From Naematelia aurantialba (taxonomy: Eukaryota > Basidiomycota > Tremellomycetes > Tremellales > Naemateliaceae): 64,000 bases of DNA. Where the stretch lies: NCBI GenBank assembly GCA_021527695.1, contig JAKFAO010000011.1, positions 372,001-436,000 of the forward strand. The letters are read 5' to 3'. The translations under genes and the position numbers were made by a program. The notes below the pieces were generated by a model. That model saw only the letters and a list, made by a program, of their open reading frames with translations. It had not been told where the DNA came from and ran no database searches. This document shows, piece by piece, positions 31,683 through 42,579 of the stretch (its first letter is position 1; each line of letters begins with the position of its first letter).

Positions 31683-33608
31683 ATGACATCACCCGAGGCG
31701 ATCCTGCACCTCGCGGCGCTGCACACGCTCGCCCAAGCAGGCTTCGCATCGACGTCTCGCGCCGCGTCTCTGACGTTGTCTGACGCTCTGGCGCGGTACC
31801 TCCGTATCGTCGGACAGACATGTGCGGCCCGTGCAGCGCTAGCAGGGCGCAGCAAGGTGGCGGCGGTGGACGTCGTGGCGGCCTTGGGTGATCTCGGCGT
31901 CAGTGGCATAGGCGAGCTCCACGACTGGACGGCGAGCCTGAACAAGCAGGTGGTGTTTGAGGGGGGCACAGAGGGGCTGGGAGACTACCTCGAGGAAGGG
32001 TTGAGTGAGATTGAGGGGATTTCCGAGTTGCGGTTGGTGCATGACGATGATTTGCCGGCGGACGAGCACGATGAGGAAGAGGACGACCATGCGGCTGAGG
32101 ACGAGGACCGGATGGATGTGGATACTGTTCATGAGGGCCCGAACGTCAAGGTGGAGATGGACGATGACATGGGCGGATCTCTCGGACCCGGACCCAGCGA
32201 CTACATCAGGATAGATCCACCACTGCCACCACCGTCCAACGACAACTCCTACGCCTGGCTTCCATCCCTCCCTACTGGAACACCTCAACAGGCCGTCCAG
32301 GCCCTACCGGACGCCGATCGGCCGCTATCTCTCTCGGTCCCCGCAAGCCAATCGCTCGCGGACCGGTATCGCACACCTATCCCATTTACGTCGTCCCAAC
32401 TGTCCACCACGCACCCCGACCTCGCTGTTCCGCCGTTGTCCACTGCCCCGCGCCCACCCGCCCCATCTTCCTTCCCCTCCCTCCTGTCGACGTACAATGC
32501 CATCGCCTCTGAGCCGTCCGTCACGATGCGCCCCAACATATACCGACAGCAAGCGCTCGAGCTGCTGCGTCGGCGCATCGCCCCCGTCGACGCCTTCACC
32601 CCGGCAGATACCCTGACCCTCCCCGTTCCGCCCCCGCGGATCTCGCCGATCGTGCCGAGCTGGACAGACAGCCAGAGCACGCCTATCCGCCTGGTCCCAC
32701 TGAACCCATCGCCCAACAGCACACTCCTCTCGGCACTGATACACCAAATGTCGTCGCCCAATCTTCCTGCGCCGCTCCGCGATCGGCTCACCGCCCTGCG
32801 CCCGCCCGTCCCGCTCACGCGCGATGGCGCGCCAGTGTTCTACGGCGAAGGCGTGCGCGGACCGGACCTCGCCGCGCTGGCGAAAGCACGTGGAAAGCAG
32901 CCCTTGCCAGAACAAGAAGAGCTCCTGCGCACGACATGGGACTCGGGACCCCATGGCGCAGATCGGTGGGGCCGCGCAAAGCTGCCATCAGGCAGTAAAG
33001 TCAAGTCGAGCGGCACAGGCGAGGAACGGCCCCGCCACCCCGCTGGCAGAGCGCCCTCGACATCGGTCGGGCCGGCGGTGGCGGCGTCGGCGACAAACAG
33101 TACTGGCGTGGTCACTGGCTCAGCTTCAGGACCGGCTGCAGCAAAGCCAGACGACGGGCGCACATTGCGGATTCGCCTAGGCAGCCTAGCAGACGGCAGC
33201 GTCTCTCCTGGACCTGGACCTCTGGGTGCGGCCGGCACCGGAACCTTGCAGGCGCCAAACGCAAACCCTGGGACGGGGACGGGGACGGGTACGGGTACGG
33301 GAACAGGGGCAGCTGGCGGCCCGAATATCCGGCTCAGGCTAGGCAGGACAGATAGCAGCCTATCACCAGGAAGCAATGGTACCCCCGGCACCGCCGCCAC
33401 GCAGGCACAAGGACAAGGACAGGGACAAGGACAGGGACAGGGACAAGGTCAATGGCAGGCATCGATGAGCCCCGTCCCGACTCCGACGTTGACTCAGAAT
33501 CCATGGGCGCCAGGTGGTGTGGCTGCAGCTACTACGCCCGGGGGTGGGTCAGGTATAAAGCTCAAGCTCGGTATACGCAGAGGCAGCGGCATGTCGCCCA
33601 GCGGTTGA
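31683..33608 (+). CDS. bromodomain-associated histone-fold protein (TAF3/TAF8/SPT7 type)
   Basis: A single intronless frame of 641 residues, unusual among these intron-rich neighbours. The first 80 residues form a BTP histone fold: EAILHLAALHTLAQAGFAST, LSDALARYLRIVGQTCAARA, VDVVAALGDLGVSGIGELHD. Such folds occur in TFIID subunits TAF3 and TAF8 and in SAGA SPT7. An acidic linker follows, then a Pro/Ser-rich middle with YAWLPSLPTGTP, which recalls the TAF8 region. Gly-Thr and Gln-Gly runs separate three C-terminal motifs LRIRLG, IRLRLG and IKLKLG. Expected to be a nuclear subunit of a transcription coactivator; which complex is not resolved. It shares a promoter with eIF5A. Confidence 0.75.
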   Translation: MTSPEAILHLAALHTLAQAGFASTSRAASLTLSDALARYLRIVGQTCAARAALAGRSKVAAVDVVAALGDLGVSGIGELHDWTASLNKQVVFEGGTEGLGDYLEEGLSEIEGISELRLVHDDDLPADEHDEEEDDHAAEDEDRMDVDTVHEGPNVKVEMDDDMGGSLGPGPSDYIRIDPPLPPPSNDNSYAWLPSLPTGTPQQAVQALPDADRPLSLSVPASQSLADRYRTPIPFTSSQLSTTHPDLAVPPLSTAPRPPAPSSFPSLLSTYNAIASEPSVTMRPNIYRQQALELLRRRIAPVDAFTPADTLTLPVPPPRISPIVPSWTDSQSTPIRLVPLNPSPNSTLLSALIHQMSSPNLPAPLRDRLTALRPPVPLTRDGAPVFYGEGVRGPDLAALAKARGKQPLPEQEELLRTTWDSGPHGADRWGRAKLPSGSKVKSSGTGEERPRHPAGRAPSTSVGPAVAASATNSTGVVTGSASGPAAAKPDDGRTLRIRLGSLADGSVSPGPGPLGAAGTGTLQAPNANPGTGTGTGTGTGTGAAGGPNIRLRLGRTDSSLSPGSNGTPGTAATQAQGQGQGQGQGQGQGQWQASMSPVPTPTLTQNPWAPGGVAAATTPGGGSGIKLKLGIRRGSGMSPSG

Positions 33609-34220
33609 CCGGTCCTGCATCGATGCGTCGGTTGGGATGCGGCTCGGTTGAGAGATGAGCGATGCGGCGGCGTGGGTAATCGGTGGGCGCCAAGATAATA
33701 AGTAGGCGTGGCAGGGGCATAGGGGAACGACGTCTTGGTGTACACTTGCGCAAGCGCATTCGTGCTGTGAAATATGCGAAACCATGTCCTGTAGTCAGCA
33801 ATCCCGCCGGCCAGTCTCATCTCCTATGCCATGGTTCATCTACTTGCCACGGCTGGTCTGTTCTGCCACATCGCCACTGTCACTGTCACTGTCACTGTCA
33901 CTGTCACTGTTACTATGACTGTCACGGTCACTGTCACTGTCACTGTTGCTGTTTCGCGCGCACCCGATACTTGAAACAAGCTATCAATGCAGGTACATGC
34001 AACCATACTACATGGACTCGTGCAGAGTCGTCCCCTGCTCAGCTGCGGTCACAGCCGGACAAGAATGAGGTGAGGTGAGGTGTTAGCTAGCCACTAGCGT
34101 CAGTCACGAGCCACGAGCCAAGAGCCAGTAGCACTCGCTCCCAGCCACCAGGTACCAGCTACGAGGGCCGCCACTAGCTACGAGCCACTATGACAATAGC
34201 TCAGAAAGCTCGACAAGAGG
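33609..34220. other. convergent intergenic region with a hexamer array
   Basis: No gene. Contains a TCACTG hexamer array (33873-33950) and GAGCCAC/TACGAG short repeats (34105-34190), presumably 3' UTR or spacer of two convergent genes. Confidence 0.6.
33870..33952 (+). repeat. (CACTGT)n hexanucleotide array
   Basis: About 12 CACTGT/TCACTG units with a few substitutions. Confidence 0.9.
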
Positions 34221-37200
34221 CTAATGATGATGTCCCGACTGGGGTTGTCCAAACAAACCGCCCATGCTCGGATACCCCTGCCCATGCTGCAATCCATGCG
34301 CATGTCCATGCCCATGTGCGGGCGGGAGCTGCCCTGGCGCGCCGAACCCGTAGCTCGGTTGTCGGCCCGGCGCACTGACGGGCGACGCACCCCATGGCGA
34401 AGGGGCTACGCCAATAGGATCCCCAGGAACAGAGTTGGACCATATAGACGCAGGCGCAGCTGACCAGCGTGACGTCGCTGACCCGCCACTGACACCCGCG
34501 CCGACACCGATAGGAGCCACAGGCGGAGGTGCACCCAGCAAGTCGGTCCAGCCGTTGGAGGTGGTCCGACGGGCGGGCTTAACAATCTCGTCGTCTGCCG
34601 CCGACAGTGCCGCGGACCCAAATACCTGGTCGGGAAGCGGCGGCGATGCAGGACGCGCAGAGGATGAGGATGGGTCGCGCAGGCCTGGCCGGCCGATGGG
34701 GTTCGTCGGCGGCGCAATGGGAGCTGGGGCTGTCATCTCGGATGGCCGGCGGTACACCGGTTCGTCGTATTCTTGAGAAACGTTGCGTGACCCGTTGGCA
34801 CCGATCGATCCGATCGGAGCAGTCGGAGGCGAGAACGTTTCGTCCATGGATGGTCCACGAGGTTTGGTTGGATAGCCAATACCAATCGGAGCGGTGCGTG
34901 GCATCTCGGCAAAAGGAGGCGACGGGTCTGGAGCGTACGATCGAGGAAGTGGGTTGGGCGAGATGACTGACTGTCCGTTGCTCTGAGCTGGCGGCGAGAA
35001 CGCCTGAGCGGCGAACCCGGGTGGTCGGTACCCTGGCGCAAAGGCTGGAGGGGCCGGCATGCGCTGAGGGAATGCGGCGACAGTAGGGATAGGCTGCGGG
35101 TAGTATGGTTGAGGCGTCTTTTGCGGTCTGATCTGACTGGAAGACGGACGAGGCGCAGGCTCAGCAGGCGAACTTCCCGTAGGCGTAGAACCATTGCGAG
35201 GCGTAGTCTTGGCTCTTGCAGCAGCTTTCGCAGCTTCGGCTTTCGCAGCCGCAAGTTTCTCTGCCGCCAGCTTTTCTGCCTTTGCCCGCTCTCTCTGAGC
35301 CTGTTGAGCAGCTAGAATCTTGGCCTGCTCCTCTGCCTCGCGAGCCTTTCTGGCCGCCTCGTCTTTTCGTGCCTTTTCGAGACGCTCCTCCTCGAGCTTG
35401 GCTAGTCGCTCACTCTCCGCCTTTTCCCTTGCCTCATTGGCGAGCCGTTCCTTCTCCTCTTTCTCCCGAGTCACCCGTTCCTTTTCAGCCTTCTCTTTGG
35501 CCGCCTTCTCCTCTCGCTCGCGCTTCTCCCTGTCTTTGATCTCCTTCTCACGAGCTTCGCGCTCCTTGCGGGCCTTTTCTTCGCGCTCGCGCTTCTTTCG
35601 GGCAGCATCCTCCTCGCGCTCTTTTTCCTCTTGCTGCCGTTTCTTCCGCTCGGCAGCTTGACGCTGCTGCTCCTCAAGCACAGCCTTCTTCTGAGCCTCG
35701 CGACGCGCCCGTTCCTCCTCGAGCTTCTTCTGCCGTTCACGTTCAGCTTCTTCCGCTTTCGCCTTGGCAGCCAGGATCTCGGCGGCAGCAGCAGCTTCTC
35801 GTGCAGCTTTCTCCTCTTCCGCCTTCTGCTTCTGTTGCCTGACAGATCAGCTTCCGTACACGAGCAACCGACTCACTTCTTCTTGTCCTTCTTCTTCTGA
35901 GCATCTTTGGCCTTCTTCTCCGCTGCGATTCGCCTAGCTTCATCCTCGTCTTCAAGTTCCCGCAAAAATGCCTCTTGCTTGTGCGTCGACATCTTCTCGC
36001 GGTATGCATGAAGCACGCGCTGCTCAAACATCCGTGCTGCGAATATTTGGAACATGCGCTTACCCTCCTCGACGCGCTCAGCCTCTGGGATCGGCTCACT
36101 AATCGTCAGCGCCACTCTCGCACAAACACTCACTCCTCGTCCTCTTCATCAGTCTCCTCCTGCAGGTCGCGATAGTTTTGCTCTTCGCGCGAAGATCTCG
36201 CTACTGCCAGCTGCTCCATCATTTCGAGGAATTTCGCGCCATCGTTTTTGAGGAGATCGTCGGCAACGGTTAGAATACCTCCTTAGGGAAAAGCAGAATA
36301 GCTCAGCGTGAGCCCTCGACAGTTCAAAAGGAAATATGGCTCACCTTTGATGGTGGCCAGGCTTGACCCAAATGACATGAAGTCGTCTGCACCTTCTGGC
36401 CGAGGGGCAAGATTCTTCTTCGGGACAGGCTTGACGGGCCGAGGTGGCGGAGGAGCATCGTCCAATTCATCGGCATCCGCGTCTTCCGACCCAAGATCCT
36501 CGTCCTCAAGGTCATCCTCATCGTCGTATTCCTCTTCGTCATCGTACTCTCCCTCGCTGCCATCGTCCACCAAGTCGTCGTGGTCGTGCGGATCTGGTGC
36601 GCGATGATCGTATTGAGTGACTTGTCCCGACGCGTCCACCTCGACGCTGCCAGGGAAGGGTCCTGCGCCCGGAGGTGGAGGATGGCCTCGTTCTACAGCC
36701 CGCTGTTCGGCCGCATACGATCGTAACTCGTCGTAATACTGCTCATAAAGCTGGTCCAATTCCATCTCGATGTTAACCTTTTTCCTTCCACAGACAGCGC
36801 ATCCGCACGAGTTGCGATGTTGCTCCTTCATCTTCCGCAGGACAGCGTCCTTCTCAATCTGCAACAGATCTCGGCGCTCTGCTTCGTTGAGTCCGAGCCA
36901 GAAAGACCGTATGTTGTCGCGGTCTTGCTTGGAAGATTGTGTCCAGATCTTTGCAGGCGGTGGATTTGCAGGTGCTTTACCCTTCGTGGTGGGTTTGGTA
37001 GGAGGTGCGTGAGTATGATGAGCATGGTTGTGAACGGGAGCAGAGCTAGCTGGTGCCTTGCCAGCTGCTCGAGCAGACCGAGCGGGAGGATTGGAGGTGG
37101 GAGCCGGGGCCGTGGTGGTCATTGGTTGCTTGCCAGCTGCCCGAGAGCTAGGAGTATGTGCTGGGATGGGCGCTGCAGGAGGTGGAGGGGGGTTGAGGGC

Positions 37201-38154
37201 GGGTTGATGAACAGGTTGAGATGGCACAGGTTGGCGTGGAGGTTGTTTGACCGCAAGAGGCAACGGTGGTGGGTCCGCTGTAGTCGCTGCCGCCGCAGCT
37301 GCTGCTGCCGCTGCTGAAGACTTCTTCTTTTTCTTCTTGTTCTTCTTCTTCGGTGCATCTCCGTTGGGTGCAGCATACTCTGGCTCGTCGAGGTCAAAGT
37401 CGTCCTCGTCGTCCAACTCGTCATCCCGGGCATTTGGATGGGGTCTGAAGCCAAGCTCCTCGCCTATCGATTGGGGTGGATAGGGCTGGCGTCCGTTCAT
37501 CTGTGCCATCAGATTCTGACCAACGCCAAGTCCGAGACCCATGCCCTGACTGGCAGCGTTGACAATTTGCTGTGCCATGCTGTACAAGCTGCGCGGTGCC
37601 TCGGACGGCTTGTTGTTCTCTGTGGGAAGGACGTCGCGGATAAAGTGGCGAAGATGTGCTGGGAGGGATGTCCAGTATTGATCATCGGCGGCGAAATTTG
37701 GGTCGCCCATCCTCTTGTACAGCTCGTTGGCCACCCGGATAAGATCTTCGTGGTTGATATTATTCGGCACGGATACGGCGCCTCCCACACCGTTCGCGAG
37801 CTGCTGTTGCGGTTGCAGTTGCTGCCCTGGCTGCTGTTGTTGCTGTTGTTGTAGGGCAGGAGGGTAGGTGAAGGGAAAGGGGAGAGTGAAGGGGGCGTTT
37901 GTCGTCCCGTTTGCGGTGACCACCTCCCCGACGTCGTAGTACGTTGCAGAGTTGTAAGCGTACTCGACGGGGTAGGCGCCGGGGGGGAAAGAAGGGAGAA
38001 AGTTGGGGTCGAGCGGGTCGGACTCGCCGCTCTGGACGGGTTCCGTTACCTGCGCCGCCTTGGCCGCCTTCTTCGCCTTCTTCTTCGCGGCGGATCGTGA
38101 GGTGGCCTGTGGTCCTGGCGGGGCCGACATGAACGATCGCGGACCGCACTGCAT
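34221..38154 (-). CDS. NST1: stress-response protein Nst1
   Basis: Minus-strand exons 38154-36345, 36281-36134, 36098-35877 and 35838-34221 give 1265 residues. The Nst1 family core is present: SMAQQIVNAASQG, the SFWLGLNEAERRDLLQIEKD helix, MKEQHRNSCGCAVCGRKK with a CxC-x2-C cluster, LDQLYEQYYDELRSYAAEQ, an acidic tract and GILTVADDLLKNDGAKFLEM. A very long charged coiled coil (Glu/Lys/Arg/Ala, about 250 residues, 35200-35850) and a Pro/Gly/His-rich tail follow. Nst1 is a negative regulator of salt tolerance in yeast and has been linked to P-bodies. Low-complexity runs (poly-Gln, poly-Lys/Ala) are coding. A second ATG at 38130 could be the real start. Confidence 0.88.
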
Positions 38155-38647
38155 CGTGAGCTTTGCCTTGAACTACCGTCTTGCCCGAGGAGAGTTTCCC
38201 GTGCCCCGCTGGGTTGGATATTGGACGATCAAAGGGGAGTATGGCAGACTCGAACCTCCACTCACCTCTAATTTCCAGGAGCCTCGCGAGCGCGCCCTCG
38301 CTGAACGGTGTGTCGTATCCTCCGCAAGCGGGAGCTGGACGGTTCAAGCAGAGGTCGCAAGACAAGATTTAGAGGGGAGAGCACAGTGCAATGTCCCACG
38401 GGAAGATGGTAGAAAGACGGGATGGCAGACAGGTCCTAGTGAGCAGCAAAAATGGAATACTTCTGGTCCCCAAGATGGTCAGCTATGAACCCGAGGCGCT
38501 ACAACTGGAAGCGCTGCCTACAGATTGAAAACGCCGCAGTTTCCCGGTAAATGTGGCAGGGACACTCCCTTCTCTTTCCTCCACTTTAGACGTCCCAAGC
38601 GGTAGCAGGAGCAACCAAGGTAACAAGGGTCCCATGCATGGACGCTC
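38155..38647. promoter_or_regulatory. divergent promoter, NST1 / GatA-like gene
   Basis: 493 bases between divergent starts. No gene and no obvious TATA box. Confidence 0.5.
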
Positions 38648-40566
38648 ATGAGATCCACGGGCTGCAGGCGAGCAGCAGCGCAGAGCATCGCAGCGAGGAC
38701 ATCGACGGTCCATCCATCACCCTACTCATGGGTCAATCCCAATCCTGCAAGCCCCGGTCCTTCGACCAGTTGGTGTCTCGCCTTTCCTTCCTTCCTCGCT
38801 GACCAGAGCAGGACCTTTGGCCGGGCGAGCGATAGCCATCAAAGATAATATCTCATACACTTATGCACCAACCGCGTGCTCCTCCCTCATCCTCCAAGGT
38901 CCGTCGGGGGCATCTCTTGACCATTCCGCCTCCCTTCAGGCAATTGCCTAGACTGACCTTGCGTCTAGACTACAATCCTCCGTTCTCAGCAACATGCGTC
39001 GAGAGCCTCGAAGCAGCCGGCGCGCACATTGTAGGTCAAACCAAGATGGACGAATTCGGCATGGGGTCAGTTGGTGTGCATACTACAGCTCCGCATGCGT
39101 CAACTGATGAGATGCAGATCGCAGACGACCCATCTTCCTCCCCATTATACCCCGGTGCACAATCCGGCTTCTGGAGGTGGCGACTCCCCTCGTTCTGCCG
39201 GTGGTAGCAGTGGCGGTTCCGCAGCGGCTGTGGCGGAAGGAAGCTGTTGGGCGTGAGACTATTTCTCATCTTCTGCCAGCTGTCTCTGGCACACAGACAG
39301 AGAGCTCACGCGACCTCAGCGCACTAGGCACGGATACTGGCGGGTCGGTCCGGCTTCCAGCGAGTTATTGCGGAATCGTTGGTCTCAAGCCGTCATATGG
39401 TCTGATCAGTCGGTTAGTATATCGACCTCTGCCCATCGCGTCTGCTTCTACTCGATACATCTGTAATATCTATAAGTTCTGATATCCGCAGTCATGGAGT
39501 GGTGTCGTACGCCGATTCGCTGGACTGTGTCGGCGTCCTAGCCAAGACAACGGATATCGTCCAGCAAGTATTTTCGATCCTCTCCCGTCCCGATGAAAAA
39601 GACATGACTTGTGTCCCCACCTCCGCCCGTCAACGTGCCACCTCGATCCTCGAAGACCACCAATCCAAGCTCCCATATACATCGTCATCCCCATCCACCT
39701 CTGCGCGACCTTTGTCAGGCCTGCGTATCGGCCTGCCACTCCAAACCCACCTACCGTCTCCGCACGTAAAGACGTCACCATCGTTGCTTGAGTATCTCCG
39801 GTCTTTGGGAGCGACGTTACATCCCGTCGATATTCCGAGTTTCAAAACGGCCTTGCCGGCGTATTACGTCCTAGCATCGGCTGAGGCGTCTTCGAATCTC
39901 GGTCGATATGGTGGGGGCTGGTTTGGCTCGAAAGTGGGCGACAACGAGGGCGAGTTTGAGGGTGAGAGTGGCGAGGAACGGCGGCGAAGGATCAGGACTG
40001 GTCGGTTTGGTCGCGAGGTCAAGAAGCGAATCCTCGCGGGAACATATGCCCTCAGCGCAGAGTAAGTTCAGGGTACCACATACCATCTGAGTGAAGACGC
40101 GGGCAAAGTTGACATGACTAGTGAATTTAACAACACGTACATCAAAGCGCTGTACTTGCGATCGACGTTACGAAAGCAGCTAGACTCCATCTTCCGGATC
40201 CCCCATCCCCTTCGACCAACATATCCCCCTCCTGTAGACGGCGTCGACGTCCTCCTCCATCCTACGGCGATACGTACCGCTCCCATGCTGGATGCAGCGG
40301 ACGTGCGGGATTCAGAGGGCGTACGGGATGCAGCGGGCGTACGGGACTCAGAGGACGTGCAGAATTCCAAGAGTGAACAGGGCCAGAGCGAGTATCTGCA
40401 GGACCTATTGACGGTCCCTGCATCGTTGGCTGGTCTGCCGGCGCTGTCTGTCCCAGCTGGGAAGGGGGCGGACGGATGGCCAGTAGGTACAAGCTTGACG
40501 GGTCAGTGGGGGATGGAGGAGTTGCTCTTCCAGCTGGCTCGAGGAATTGAGCAGTGGCATCAGTGA
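38648..40566 (+). CDS. mitochondrial glutamyl-tRNA(Gln) amidotransferase subunit A-like amidase
   Basis: Seven exons (38648-38768, 38812-38898, 38969-39065, 39118-39252, 39320-39412, 39492-40061, 40122-40566) give 515 residues. The first 40 residues are Arg/Ala/Ser-rich without acids, as in a mitochondrial presequence. The amidase-signature triad is complete: catalytic Lys in GRAIAIKDN, cis-Ser in [15 protein letters not shown] and nucleophile Ser in [13 protein letters not shown]. The GatA-type MDEFGMGS and [20 protein letters not shown] segments favour GatA/Her2 over general fatty-acid amidases. Role: releases ammonia from glutamine to convert Glu-tRNA(Gln) in mitochondria, with GatB and GatF-like partners. 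A repeated [18 protein letters not shown] insertion near the C-terminus is unusual. Confidence 0.9.
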
Positions 40567-40759
40567 CCACCGACGCCATTGGGGTGAATGGCCACCAGGG
40601 CCAAACGCGTCACTATGCACCAGGAGCCCAGCGCGAGGATGACCGGACACGACACGACACACAACGCACAACGGGACAACGGGACACGACACAACGAGAT
40701 CATAGGAGATCATCGAGATGGACGAGAGTACCTAGATGGGTACCTAGATGAGTTGCATG

Positions 40760-42199
40760 CTATGTCGTGGCCGATGTGAAATGCTCTTCTAGTCTCCGCC
40801 TGATGGCTGCGAGGACCTGCCTCGTCGCGTCTCTAGACAATGCCAATGCTTGATCGTACTGGTCGGATCAGCCTTGTCCCTCCAGTATGGAAAGTAGTCG
40901 ACGAATGATCACGATGCGGGACTTACCTGGGTTTTGGTGAATCTGCCCTCTGCCTCTGCCCACACCAGCTCGGCATCGCCTTGACCCTCTCCAGCCTGTC
41001 CAGCCCGCTCGACGGCACCTCCATCCACCTCCATGGTTTGCGATGCGGGTGCTGATGCTGACTGCCGCCCATGCGCGAGCCCGTCTCCGAACGCCCAGCC
41101 AAACCCGAAGCGCGCTACCGCCCGCGCCTCCTCGCCCGCCGTCGGATCCAGCACCACCGCCCCCCCCTCGACTCTCGAGACACCGGGCTCGCTTTGGCTG
41201 TGATTAGTTTGGTGATGTGCGTTCTCGTGCTGGGCAGAAGGGAGCAGCGCCAATGCGACCGCTACTGGAACGCCGCGCATCGCCACTGAACCTGCGTCGA
41301 GGAGGGCCAGCGAGGCGGCGTTGATCGCTGCTGCGCGAGCGGAGAAGGTCGTCCCGCTCCCGCTGAGTGGTGCTGTTTCTGACTCGGACAGCTCCCACTT
41401 GTCGGTGGTATAGTCATCGGCAGGGTCGTCGTCGCCGCCGTCGCCGTTGTCTGCAGTGGAAGGCCGCTGTGTCGGGGGCCAGGTATGTGATGTCGAAGCA
41501 GCAGGATTTGCAGGATAAGAACCAGACGACGGGGGCTGCGTCGACGCAGAGAGAGACTGTACGACGAGCTGGAGGAGCGAGCGGGGGTGGTGGTCTGTCC
41601 GCACGAGAGCGGCGAGGATCGACTCGAGGGTCTTTATGAGCGCTCGGGAGGGCGTGGCTGGTCGCATCAGTACTGGTCTGTCTGTTCGAGTCGGGTAGCA
41701 TAAATCCGGCAAATTGACACGGCAGAATGATCGGTCAGAGAGTCTGCTGGGAGTTCCTTGCTGGGGGTCCTTTCTGGGAAGCCAGGCCAGGTTCCTGGTA
41801 GGAGTGAACAAATAGCACTCGTAGGAATGCGCGCAGAATTCGAAGAGAAGTGAATGCGTAGAGGCTTGGAAGATACCGAGCATTCGTAGAGGATTCATCG
41901 AGGATCCAGAGAGGACTCGACCGGATACGAAGACGACTCGTCGAATATCATGATGCACAGTCACCTCTCAACTCACCTGCAACCCCCTCCAAAGGCCGAT
42001 GCGTGACCTCCATCGTCGCCCTCGTCGGCATCTCCTCTCGCGGCCGCACCTCGATCGGACCGGCAAACGAAGCAAGCGCGGCTGTTGCCCCGAACCCAAA
42101 TCGTCCCGACCCATCCGCCCGGTCTAGCTGGCCCAGTTCTATCTGCACAGGACGCAGCTCGTTTTCCGACCGCCCGTCCTGTCGTCTCAAGGTGAACAT
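40760..42199 (-). CDS. RRP46: exosome core subunit Rrp46 (RNase PH fold)
   Basis: Minus-strand exons 42199-41977, 41657-40927 and 40858-40760 give 350 residues. RNase PH signatures: RQDGRSENELRPVQIEL, DRADGSGRFGFGATAALASF, GPIEVRPREEMPTRATMEV, then LLQLVVQSLS, ARAAAINAASLALLDAGSVA and VLDPTAGEEARA. The pattern fits the Rrp46/EXOSC5 branch, a non-catalytic member of the six-subunit ring that handles 3'-5' RNA decay and rRNA processing. Two disordered insertions (Ser/Pro/Asp-rich between strand and helix, and Gln/His-rich after VAVALALLPS) make it longer than yeast Rrp46. The last exon of 99 nt (ALALSRDATRQVLAAIRRRL) is short and easily missed. Confidence 0.88.
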
Positions 42200-42579
42200 G
42201 GGGCTCGATTCCTGAGACTCGGTTCCACTGTGTGCTGGTGTCGTTGTTCGTGCGTGGAGGGTCCTCCTTGCTCTTGGATGACCTTCTTGGCCCGTGGCTG
42301 ATATGCCTGGACGCTTCAAGCCGCGAACGATGTAAAGTATATCGAGCAGAGGAATTTTGCTACAAAGCCGTCCAGACTTGACGAGCAAGACGAGTATTGA
42401 GGTTCCGATGGAACATGCATCTTAAATGCCACGTCAGGCAAGAGTCTCAATGAAACGTAACAGGAGCCCCGCGCTCATGTGCCTGGAAACTGCGATTGAA
42501 ACGTCACCACACTGAAAATAGATTCCTTCTCCTTGTCTCCTCACCACCTCCTCTGTACTATACCACCATTCAACTCGGC
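42200..42579. promoter_or_regulatory. divergent promoter, RRP46 / phosphatidylserine decarboxylase
   Basis: 380 bases between divergent starts. No gene and no clear core-promoter element. Confidence 0.5.

Noticed and set aside
38155..38365. minus-strand extension upstream of NST1 (MSCDLCLNRPAPAC frame)
   Set aside because: It is in a different frame from NST1, has no splice link and no recognisable domain.
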